From assembly GCF_000173075.1 (NCBI RefSeq), contig NZ_ABVL01000009.1, positions 1 to 64,000 of the forward strand: a DNA stretch of 64,000 bases, read 5' to 3'. Made by a program: the position numbers and the translations under genes. Positions 53,301 through 64,000 of the stretch are shown piece after piece. Under the pieces are notes generated by a model, which did no database searches, was not told where the DNA came from, and worked only from the letters and a program-made list of their open reading frames with translations. Source of the DNA: Chthoniobacter flavus Ellin428. Lineage in GTDB: Bacteria > Verrucomicrobiota > Verrucomicrobiia > Chthoniobacterales > Chthoniobacteraceae. How positions within the stretch are numbered: position 1 is the stretch's first letter; every line of letters starts with the position of its first letter.

Positions 53301-56300
53301 CTGGCTCCACGGTGGCACTCCACTCGAAGTCGCCAACACCATCGAAAAGGGCGAGATCGAAAAAGGCATGCCGACTTGGGGGCCGGTGTTGGGCCAACAA
53401 AAAATCACGGAAGTGGTCGCCTTCATCTTCAGCCATCACCAACGGGGAGAACCGATCAAGCAGGCTCCGCCCTGGATTCCTGGCCAGGTCATGCAGACAC
53501 CCGTCGCCGGCAACTAACCCATGATCCCGACTACGCCCAGTCTCGAATCTGTTACGACCATTCGTGAGGATGGCTCGCGGCGATTCATTCATCCTGCGAC
53601 CGCACAAGGGCGGTTCACCACTTGGCGCACCCTGTTTGGCGTGGCCGCGCTCCTGGTCTATGTCGCGCTCCCATGGATTCCCATCAACGGAAATCCCGCG
53701 GTGTTTCTCGACCTGGCCCAGCGCCAGTTCCACTTCTTCGGCCTCACGCTCGTGATGCAGGATCTGTGGGTGGCATTTTTCCTCATCAGCGGCCTCGGCT
53801 TTTCGCTCTTTTACCTCACCGCGCTCCTGGGCCGGGTGTGGTGCGGGTGGGCCTGCCCACAAACCCTTTTTCTCGACACGGTGCGCCGCATCGAACGCTG
53901 GGTGGAGGGAAGCGTGCCGGCCCGCGAGCGACTGGATCGGTTGCCATGGACTTTTGAAAAAACCATCCGCCGCGGTCTCACCCAGGCGCTCTTCGCCCTT
54001 TTCGCGCTCGTGATCGCCCACGTCTTCCTCTCCTACTTCGTCTCGCTGCCGCGGCTATATGTCATGATGCGGCATGCGCCGGGGGAAAACTGGGGTAGCT
54101 TCCTCTTCGTCTTCCTCGTCGCTGGCGCGCTGTGGTTCGACTTCGCCTGGTTTCGCGAGCAATTTTGCATCGTCATTTGTCCTTACGGGCGTCTGCAGTC
54201 GGCCCTCATCGACAACGACTCGCTGGTCATCGGCTACGACACCAAGCGCGGGGAACCGCGAGGCAAGAAAGGGGCAACCGGCGCAGGAGATTGCGTGGAT
54301 TGCCGCCGCTGTGTGAGCGTCTGCCCCACGGGCATCGACATCCGCCAGGGCTTGCAAATGGAATGTATCGGATGCGCGGCTTGCATCGATGCTTGCGATG
54401 AAATCATGACCCGGCTGGATCGCCCCCGTGGTTTGATTCGCTACGATTCGCAAAACGGCTTTACCGGAAAGTCGCGGCACATCCTCCGGCCCCGCCTCAT
54501 TCTCTACACAGCGCTGCTGCTCCTCGGCGCCGCTGCGATGACCGCGGCCATTTCCACTTTACGGCCGGTCACTGTCAGCGTCGTTCGGATGACAGGGATG
54601 CCCTACGTCGTGGAAGGCGACGAGGTCCGCAACCAGTTCCTCGTCCGCGTGCTCAACAAGCGCAATACCGTGCAGCACTTCTCCATGAGCGTCGCGGGCA
54701 ATGTGAAATCTCTCCGCGCCACCGGTGGCGAAACGGCCGTCGAGGTCGGACCGCTCGGCGAAGAAACGCGCACGCTGGTGCTGGTGACCTCGCGCTCCGA
54801 ACTGCACGGCTCTTTTCCTGTAACCGTTCGCATCCGTTCCCTCGAACACGAAACCCAAATTGAAAAGACGGTGTCGTTTGTCGGCCCCGACTTCCTGACC
54901 ACGCCATGAAAGAAGCCATCCTCAATCGTCCCTGGTTGTTCATCCTCGCCGGCTACCTCTTCGCCATGTCTGCCTGGGCAGTCATGGTCACCATTGCGAT
55001 TCGCCATCAAGACACGGCGGTGCCAATAGCCGTTCCCGCCAAGCACCCGTAGACGATGATTCCCGTCGACTTTGCCACTCCTCTGGCCGCGTTCGTTGCC
55101 GGTCTGATGACGAGTGGTCATTGTGCTCTCATGTGCGGGCCTTTGGGCTGCGCGCTGTTTGGATCGAGAGCATCCGCTCCCGGGGAAATGCGGGCCGCTA
55201 CCGCTGGTTATCATTTCGCCCGGATGATTTCCTACTCTGCCGTGGGCGCTTCTCTCGGAGCGGTCGGCGGCGCAGCCGGTGGAATCTTTCACGCACCGGT
55301 CAGCCGGCTGTTACCCTGGGTCATGGCCTCGTTCTTTGTGGTGATGGCATTGGGCTGGGAACGCCATTTACCGCGGCTTCCCTTCGTCGGGCGCTGGCTC
55401 CTGCGATTGAGCCGGCGAACAGCGGCTCTGCCGGTTCGTCAGGCAGCCGTCGTTCTCGGCCTGGCTACGCCATTCCTGCCCTGCGGACCACTCTATCTCG
55501 CTTTCAGCGCCGCGCTCGTTTCCGGTTCCTGGATCGCCGGCTCCGCGCTGCTCGCTTCGTTCGCCTTGGGGACAATCCCTCTCTACCTCCTCGGGCAATT
55601 TGGAGCCATGCGATTGCAGGCCTCCCTCGCTCCCGCCGCACAGCTCTGGATGCGACGGCTTCTCGCCCTGAGTTCGGCTTTGCTGATCGGCGGTAGGGCC
55701 TCGCTGCACGACGGCTCCCTGGCCGCGCCCCTGCGTTGTTTGTTATGCCACTAGTCACCGGCAACAAACCAACACTCTCCGCCACGGCCGCCTGTCGGCA
55801 CTGCGGAAGGGCGTTTCGACCGACGAAACTGCAACGAGAGTATTGCTGCGCCGGTTGCCAATTCGTTCACGATCTCATCGTCAAGAATGGCCTGGGCCAG
55901 TTTTACGACTTGCGGGACACTGAGGCGCAGCCGGTCAAATCGCTGGTCTTTCAAAAGCGTGACCTGGCCTGGCTCGAAAGCCTGGTGCAGTTGGCTGATC
56001 GCGCCGGTTCGGAGACCGCCAGCCTCGTCCTGGATCTCCAGGGCGTATCCTGTCTCGGCTGCGTCTGGTTGATTGAGCAGATCTTCAAGAACCAACCGGG
56101 CGCCATTACCGCTCGCGTCGACCCTGCCATTGGACGCCTGGAATTGAGTTGGAAGACAGGCGCCTGCGACATCCCCGGGTATGCCCGCCGGCTGCAGTCT
56201 TTCGGTTATTTGGCAGGACCTCCGGGGCAAACTGGAAAACAGATGGATCACGCGCTCAGGATCCGTCTCGGGATCTGCGGAGCGCTCGCCTTGAATGCCA

Positions 56301-59300
56301 TGCTTTTCACGCTCCCGAGCTATCTTGGCATGGAGAGCAGCTTCCAACTGGCAGCACTTTTCGCGCGCTTTTCGATGGCCATCGGCACGCTCAGCCTGGT
56401 CATCGGAGGAAGCTATTTCTTTCACCGCACCTGGCACAGTTTGCGGCAGCGCATTCTGCATATCGACCTGCCGATTTCTCTCGGTTTACTCGCCGCCTAC
56501 GCCTCATCGGTCTTCGCTTTCTCTCGTGGCGCGAGCAGCTTCGTCTACTTCGATTTTGTTTCGATCTTCACCTTCCTCATGCTCACCGGCCGCTGGCTGC
56601 AGTTGAAGGTCGTGGCCCGCAACCGCCACCTTCTCCTCGCAGCGCAGGATCGCTTGTCGGAGGTTTCTCGCGCCGGCTCGAAGGAAAAGCTGGCCGTGAA
56701 AGAAATCGTGGCCCGGCGTGCATTACACGCTGGCCTCGGGCCAGCCTGTTCCCGTCCGCTCCAGGCTGCTTTCTGAAGGCGCCACTTTCGGTTTGGAATG
56801 GATCAACGGAGAAAGCGAAACTCTCACGGCGCCTCGCGGACGCGTCGTCTCCTCCGGTGCGTTGAACTATTGCCATCACCCCATTGAGTTGGAGGCCTTG
56901 GAAGCATGGCCCGACTCGCTGCTTGCCCGGCTGGTCGAACTGCCCGCCCCCGGGCCCGAGCGAAACACGCAGGTCGAACGTTTCATCCGCTTTTACATGA
57001 TCGTGGTCCTCGGTTTGGGAGCGATCGCCTTTGCCTGGTGGTGGCACCACAGCGGAGATCTCTTCATCGCCCTGCAGATCCTCACCTCGGTCCTCGTCGT
57101 CTCGTGTCCTTGCGCTTCCGGTGTTGCGTTGCCACTGGCGGACGATTTCGCCGCATCTTTCGTCCGGCGGCTGGGCGTATTTGTCCGCGAGGTCAGTCTC
57201 TGGTCACGATTAAAGTCGGTCCGCAATATCGTCTTCGACAAAACCGGCACGCTCACGCTCGAGACGATGGCGCTGCAACAACCGGAAAGTCTCGCCGCCT
57301 TGTCCCCCCGCGAACGCGCAGTCCTGCTCGCCATCGTGAGCAACAGCTTGCACCCGGTCAGTTCCTGCCTGCGTGAGTTACTTCTAGCGGACGGAGTGGA
57401 GCCCGCCACTTTGCGCGAGACGCAGGAGATCGTAGGACTCGGCCTCAAGTGCACGACCGAGCATGATGAGTGGCTGCTCGGCCGCAGCGGCTGGGCAGGC
57501 CCGGCGGAGGGCGATTGCATCTTCAGTCGCAATGGGCGGGTGCTGGCGGCATTCTCGTTCGAGGAGAACGTGCGCGCCGATGCCGGCCGGGAAATCGCCG
57601 TTCTGCGGGCCCAAGGCTACGATGTGTTTATCCTCAGTGGAGACCGCAGGGAAAAAGTGGCCACCATGGCGGCGCATCTTGGGCTGCCTGCCGATCATTG
57701 CCACGCGTCGATGTCACCGGAGCAGAAGGCGGAATGGGTGCGCAAGATCGACCATCGGAACACCCTCCTTATCGGCGATGGTGCCAATGATAGCCTCGCC
57801 TTCAACGTGGCGTATTGCACCGGCACGCCAGCGATCGATCGTGGTTTGCTGGAACACAAAGCCGATTTCTATTTCCTCGGAAGAGACCTGGCCGGCATCC
57901 GTCGACTCCTCGAGACCGCCGCCGCGCGCAACCTGACGGTTCGCGCCGTTCTCGCGTTTGCGTTGCTCTACAATGGGGTGGCCGTCGGGATATCCATTGC
58001 GGGAGCGATGAGTCCAGTCGTTGCCGCGGTTTTGATGCCCGTCAGCTCGCTGATCTCGCTCGGGATTGTTTCGTTTCGCCGCCGCTGCTATCGAGTTTCG
58101 AAAGGTTGAGCAAATGCCGGCGGCAGGGAAGAAAGCAGAGGCGATTCTTTCATGCCCGATCCTTTCCCGTTTTGGCCGGCGTGCCGGTAAATCGTCCGAG
58201 TCCGAGCAACCGCAGCCCATTCAGGACGACAATCACCGTGCTCCCTTCGTGGCCAATGACTCCCACAGAAAGAGTGATTCGATTGAGCACCGCCGAGACG
58301 AAGAGCAGAAGCACCACACCGAGCGAAATGACGAGATTCTGGCGAATAATGGCACGGGCCGCCCGACTCAGCGCCAGCGCCTGCGAGACATTTTCGATCT
58401 TGTCGTGCATCAGCACGACATCGGCCTGTTCAAGGGCCGCATCGGAACCGTGCGAGCCCATGCCGATCGCGACGTCGGCCGCGGTAAGCGAAGGAGCGTC
58501 GTTGATTCCATCCCCCACCATCGCCACCTTGCGACCTTCCGCTTGCCAGCGATGAATGCAATCCAGCTTGTCTGCAGGACGAAGACCGGCCCGGACATCC
58601 TGAATGTCGAGCGCCGCAGCGATGCGATTCGCCACCGCCCGTCGGTCACCGGTGAGGAGAGCCACCGCAACGCCCGTTTCTTTCAGCCGGGCGATGACCG
58701 GCTTCGATTCGGGTCGCAATTCGTCGCTCAGATCAATGACGCCAAGCGCCTTTTCGCCGGCCACCCATACTTCAACGAAGGCATGATCTTCGTTCATGAC
58801 CGGAATCGCGATGCCGTGTTTCGCCAGAAGAGCGCGGCTCCCCACGAGAACGGGCGTACCCTCGCATACACCTCTCATCCCAAAACCGGCGTCATTTTGC
58901 AGATCCGATACGGCAGCCAGCGTCAATCCACGCCTTTGGGCCTCAGAAGCGATCGCTCTCGAGAGAGGGTGCGTGGAAAATTGACCGACGCTGGCCGCCA
59001 ATTTCAACACCGCGGCTTCCGACGTGCCATTCAGACCTTCGATTCGTGCGACCCGCAATTTTCCCCTGGTTAGCGTGCCCGTCTTGTCGAAGGCAAACTG
59101 GTTCACCGCGGCGAGGTTTTCTACCGCAACACCGCCACGAAAGAGGATGCCCTGTCGCGCTCCCGCAGCAATCGCGACGAGAATGGCCGAAGGGATGGAA
59201 AGAACCAACGCGCACGGTGAAGCCACCACCAGCAAGGTCATCGTCCGATAAAGCGCTTCCGCCGTCGTGTGGCCGGATGCGAGCAACACGGCAAAGGCGA

Positions 59301-62300
59301 TGGCACTGATGATCAATACCACCCAAGTGTAATAGCGGCTGAATGCATCCGTGAAGCGCTGCGCCGGAGCCTTCTGCTGCTGCGCGGTTTCGATCAAGGC
59401 GATGATCCGCTGCACGGCGCTGTTTTGCGGCGTCCTCTCCACCCGGATCACCGCCTTGCCTTCCAAATTCAAAGTGCCACCACTCACATGATCTCCCTTC
59501 CGCTTCGCCACCGGAATCGACTCCCCACTGAGCGCGGATTCATCGGCCGAAGTTTCACCTTCCATGATGAAGCCATCGACGGGAAAAAGTTCACCGGGCT
59601 TCACGAGGAGTTCGTCGGCGGACTGCACATCCTCGATGGCGGCGGCGACCCACACGTCACCAGTCCTGCGCAGCACTTGTTTGGGAGCAGCCTTGAGCAG
59701 CGAGTTGATCGTCTTTTGGGTCCGGTGGTGGGCAAATTGTTCCAGTCCCCCGCTCAACGAGAAGAGAAACAGCAGCGTCGCCCCTTCCGTCCACGCGCGC
59801 ACGAAAAGAGCGCCCACCGCCACAATGAGCATCAGGAAATGCACATCGATCTTGCCCCGGCGCAGTTCGCCGAAAACTTCGCGCGAGGCGTACCAGCCAC
59901 CGCACAGATAGGAGGCGGCAAATGCCACGGCTGCTCCGGTGGGCAACGTCCGCTCGAGAAAATGCCCGGCCAGCGCTGTCACCCCGCAAATGCCCGCGAG
60001 GAGCAACATCTTGCGGTAATCATCGCCACTTTCGGGCGACGAGGGCCGGTTCTGCCATCGGGGAATCTTGAAATGCCGCCATAAGACAGCCCCCTGTGGC
60101 TCGAGATGGCCGCGATGAAATTCGATCACGCCAGAACCGAGATGATGATGATGAAATACTTCGTCCGCGTTACCCTGCTCCTGGCTGTGGCACACTTCGG
60201 GCGAGTGGATCACGGCTCCCGGGTCGGGCAGTTCACGAGCCAGGCTCGCATCAATCTTCGAGATCGCCGGGGAGTCGGGAATTACCTCGGCAAACCCCAC
60301 CTCGACATCGTGTTTCACCGCATCGATGCGCAACCCTTCGATTTCTGGATTGTTCCGGAGAATGCGCTCGATCGATTTGGGATGGGAATCGGGTTCCATA
60401 ACACATCATAGGGTCCTCCCGCTGTGGAAATTCCTCCAACCCTCTGTTGCTCCTTATTAACCGGTCTTTGCCGCAGCTCGGCCCTACTCCGCTTTGCGTT
60501 CGACAAGATACGACGATCGCCTGGCAAACGGCGGGGAGTCGGAACCGGCTGCTGTTTGCGGCGGGACTCAGGTGCCGATGTTGGAAAGGACAAATACCGT
60601 TCCACTTTCGACAACCCGCGTGCAGCGTCCGGTCCTTCCTTTGGGTCATGGTGTCGTCGGAACAAGGACTGGGCGCAGCGGCCTGGTTTCCTTGCTTCCC
60701 TCGCCGAGGGACAGCTTCCGCTAACCCCTCGGCGGGACCATTCCTTCCAGCAAAATAAAAAGGCTCTTTGAATAATACCGACAACCACGCATCGTCGGAG
60801 TGATGGGTTGTTCCGTCGTTCCGAGGCGGCTGCTCCTCAGCTTGCGCCAACGTTTTCTCCGAAACCGACCCAGTCGAGATGAAAGCCCGCACCGCCCGGC
60901 CATCTTTATCCGCTCGTCGAATTCCGCTGAGCGAGATCTTGAATCCACAGTCCATCGCGGTGATCGGCGCGACGGAAGCGGAACATAGTGTGGGACGGGC
61001 AATCCTGGAAAATCTCAGCGCGTTTCAAGGCCGAGTTTTTGCCGTCAATCCCAAACACAAAACCGTCCTGGGCGTTCCGGCCTTCGCCTCCATCGGCGCC
61101 ATTCCCGAACCAATCGACCTGGCTATCGTCGCCACTCCAGCTTCCACCGTACCGGCCATTCTTGGGGAATGTGCCGCCGCGGGGGTGAAGGGAGCCGTCA
61201 TTATCTCCGCTGGTTTTAAGGAAACCGGAGCGAGCGGTGCAGAACTCGAGCGGCAGATTCTCGCCCAGCGCGGCCACATGCGCGTGCTCGGCCCCAATTG
61301 CCTTGGTGTGATGCTTCCTCACATCGGTTTGAATGCGACCTTTGCCGCGAGCATGGCTCGCGCTGGCAAGGTCGCTTTCCTTAGTCAGAGCGGCGCACTA
61401 TGCACCGCCATCCTCGATTGGAGCCTGCGCGAGGAAGTCGGTTTCAGCGCCTTTGTTTCTCTGGGCTCCATGCTCGATATCGGATGGGGCGATCTGATCG
61501 AATTCTTCGGCGACGATCCCCAGACCAAAAGTATCGTTTGCTACATGGAGTCGGTTGGCGACGCGCGGACCTTTCTTTCGGCGGCGCGCGAGGTCGCATT
61601 CAGCAAACCGATCGTCGTCATTAAAGTCGGCCGCACCGAAGCCGCGGCCCGGGCGGCTGCCTCACATACGGGTTCGTTAACCGGAAGCGACGCCGTCCTC
61701 GATGCCGCTTTCCGCCGCGCCGGCGTGGTTCGCGTGGAGACGATCGAGGAATTATTCGACATCGCCGAGGTCCTGGCGAAACAACCACCTCCACGGGGTC
61801 CGCGCCTGGCGATCGTCACCAATGCCGGCGGTCCCGGCGCCTTGGCGACCGACATACTTGTCACCGCCGGCGGTCAGCTGGCGAAACTGTCACCGCAGAC
61901 GCTGACGAAGCTCGATCAGTTATTGCCTCCCGCCTGGAGCCACGGGAATCCCATCGATCTCTTGGGAGCCGCCGATGCCGAAACTTACGGGCGGGCATTC
62001 GAAATCGCCCTGAGTGAAGAAAGCGTCGATGGCGTGCTAGTGATTCTGACTCCGCAAGCAATGACCGATATCGACGGCACGGCCACCCAGTTGGCCAACC
62101 TTGCCCGCGGCTCGTCCAAACCCGTCCTCGCCAGTTGGATGGGCGGTGCGTCGCTGGAGTCCGCGCGCACGGCCCTGAACGCCGCCGGAGTTCCAACTTA
62201 CGATTACCCGGATGCCGCGGCGCGGACTTTCGCGCTCATGTGGCAATACAGCGATCGTCTTCGCCTGCTTTACGAACGCCCGGCCCTTCCGCCAGCCGAC

Positions 62301-64000
62301 AGCAGCAAGGGGGAAAAGCACAGCATTGCCGAGCGTCTGATCGCCCACGCCCGAAAGGAAGGCCGCAACTTGCTCACCGAAGTCGAGTCCAAGCATCTGC
62401 TCTCGGCCTATGGCATTCCGACTGTCGAAACTTTCATCGCCCACACCGAAAACGCCGCCGTGAACCGCGCGCAACGGCTTGGTTATCCTGTCGTGGTCAA
62501 GGTTTACTCGCAGACGATCACGCACAAAACCGACGTCGGCGGCGTCCGTCTCCAGCTCGAGAATGGCGCGGCGGTGCGTCGCGCCTGGCGCGAAATCAAG
62601 GAAGCCGTTTCTGCGAAGGCCGGCGCCGATCAATTCCAAGGTGTCACTGTGCAGTCCATGATTCCGCGAGATGGCGTCGAGCTCATCTTCGGTGCCAGCG
62701 TCGATCCGCAATTTGGCCCGGTCCTGATTTTTGGCGCCGGCGGCGAATTGGTCGAAGTCCTGAAAGACCGTGCAATCGGTCTCCCGCCACTCACCACCAC
62801 ACTCGCGCGGCGGCTGATGGAACGAACACGGATATTTCATGCATTGAAAGGAGTCCGCGGACGTAAACCGGTAAATCTCGATGCACTGGCGGAACTGCTC
62901 GTTGCCTTCAGTCATCTCGTTGCCGAGCAACCTTGGATCGCCGAGATCGACATCAATCCCCTGCTGGCCAGCGCCGAACACCTGCTAGCCCTCGACGCTC
63001 GCGTCGTCCTTCACCCGATCAACAAGGCGGAGAGCGACCTGCCACACCTCGCGATCCGGCCATATCCCACGGATTACGTCAGCCAAATTCGGCTCCGCCA
63101 AGGCTCCCGCCTCACACTCCGGCCGATCCGCCCAGACGATGAGGAATTATTGGTCGCCTTTCACGCAACGTTATCCGAGGAGAGCGTCAGCTTTCGCTAT
63201 TTCGGCCCTCTTTCGCTGGAAACACGCACTGCACACCATCGCCTCGTCCGCGTCTGCTTTTCAGATTACGACCGGGAACTGGCATTGGTCACCGTTCACG
63301 GAAAGGGAGCCGAACGCGAGATTGTAGCCGTGGGAAGATTGAATCGACTTCACGGAACAAACAGCGCGGAATTCGCCATCCTCGTCGCCGATACCTGGCA
63401 GGGGCGTGGTCTTGGGACTCAGCTTTTGGAAGCACTCGTCCGGATTGGAAAATCCGAAAAGCTGGAATTGATCGTCGGAAGCATTCTCGCCAACAACCAT
63501 GCAATGCTCGATCTCAGTCGCAGGCTCGGCTTCGAATTAAAGCGTTTGCCTGGCGAGAATGTGGTCGAAGCAGAACTGCGGCTTTAAGGTATTTATATCG
63601 GTTCGGTGACCTGAACACGCAGGACCGCGAGGAGGCTGACAACGAACGGTCAAGACTGAGCAACCAGCGGGTAGCTCAGCAACGGCAGGCGGATACACAT
63701 TCAGGCAAACGAAAACTCCTGAGGGTTAAGCCGCTCAGAAACCAACATCACCAATCCATCATGATCCCGATTCTTCAGACCACCTTTCTCAACATGACAA
63801 GCTCAGACGCTGTCGTTGCTCGTATCGAGAAGGAGACCGAAGCCCTCAGCAAATTTTACGATCGAATGACCCGTTGCCACGTGCAACTCGAGGCACCGGC
63901 CCAGCATCACCACCACGGCACCCCTTTTCATGTTCGTATTGAAGTCCACGTCCCCGGCAAGGAACTCGTCGTTGCGCACGCGCCAACGTGTCGCCCCACA

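Overview
This is a 64 kb, GC-rich chromosomal segment from a Verrucomicrobia-type bacterium. The phylum call rests on four things: a 51-codon gene for the small basic protein shared by Chlamydiae and Verrucomicrobia (14198-14353), pseudopilins of the verrucomicrobial GspG-like style, a XylR-like LacI/AraC fusion regulator, and a secreted multi-haem cytochrome paired with a beta-propeller protein of PVC style. Gene density is normal, but intergenic DNA is loaded with dispersed inverted and tandem repeats. The species cannot be named from sequence alone.

Layout. 0.4-4.5 kb: a four-gene accessory module (HTH protein, ParB-like nuclease with a zinc-ribbon tail, SF2 helicase, TOPRIM primase), probably a remnant of a phage or integrated element. 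4.5-5.3 kb: repeat-only DNA with a large hairpin. 5.3-11.3 kb: minus-strand secreted genes (beta-propeller, penta-haem cytochrome c, Tat-exported sugar-phosphate isomerase-like protein, PfpI-like protein) separated by repeat arrays. 11.4-16.1 kb: XylR-like regulator, arylamine N-acetyltransferase, small basic protein, alpha/beta hydrolase, a pseudopilin and tRNA-Gly(CCC). 16.3-30.4 kb: a stress and DNA-maintenance island with two DUF892 proteins, two FAD oxidoreductases (one with a Rieske domain), topoisomerase IB, a cysteine-poor DksA-like protein, an SDR, a Csp-type copper storage protein, an isochorismatase-like hydrolase, an ATP-dependent DNA ligase, an Nramp transporter, a DUF421 protein and two lysine-rich basic proteins. 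30.4-41.2 kb: TreZ plus glycogen debranching enzyme, a MauG-like di-haem protein, MDR and aldo/keto reductases, a second pseudopilin + tRNA-Gly(CCC) unit, and two universal stress proteins.

41.3-58.1 kb is the most coherent region, a low-oxygen/nitrite respiration locus. nirK (copper nitrite reductase fused to cytochrome c), nirV, a SCO protein and a PPOX-family protein run rightward. A five-gene minus-strand signalling operon follows (PocR-AraC regulator, PAS histidine kinase, receiver protein, REC-PAS-kinase, NarL-type response regulator). Divergent from it is a cbb3 oxidase operon (ccoS-like, fused ccoN-ccoO, ccoQ, ccoP, ccoG, a tiny ccoH-like ORF, a SafE/DsbD-like membrane protein, ccoI). 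The same 15-bp palindrome, TAGGAA-N3-TTCCTA, lies upstream of nirK and in the divergent regulator/cbb3 promoter region (one mismatch there). I propose that the signalling operon controls both, a testable inference. 58.1-64 kb: a P1B-4-type metal ATPase, an NDP-forming acyl-CoA synthetase fused to a GNAT acetyltransferase, and the start of a ribosome-hibernation factor.

Five genes (5332-6823, 34472-36011, 45103-45854, 47708-48948, 55745-58109) are each broken by one frameshift that a single-base change would repair. This looks more like indel errors in the assembled sequence than decay, and those genes are annotated across the break.
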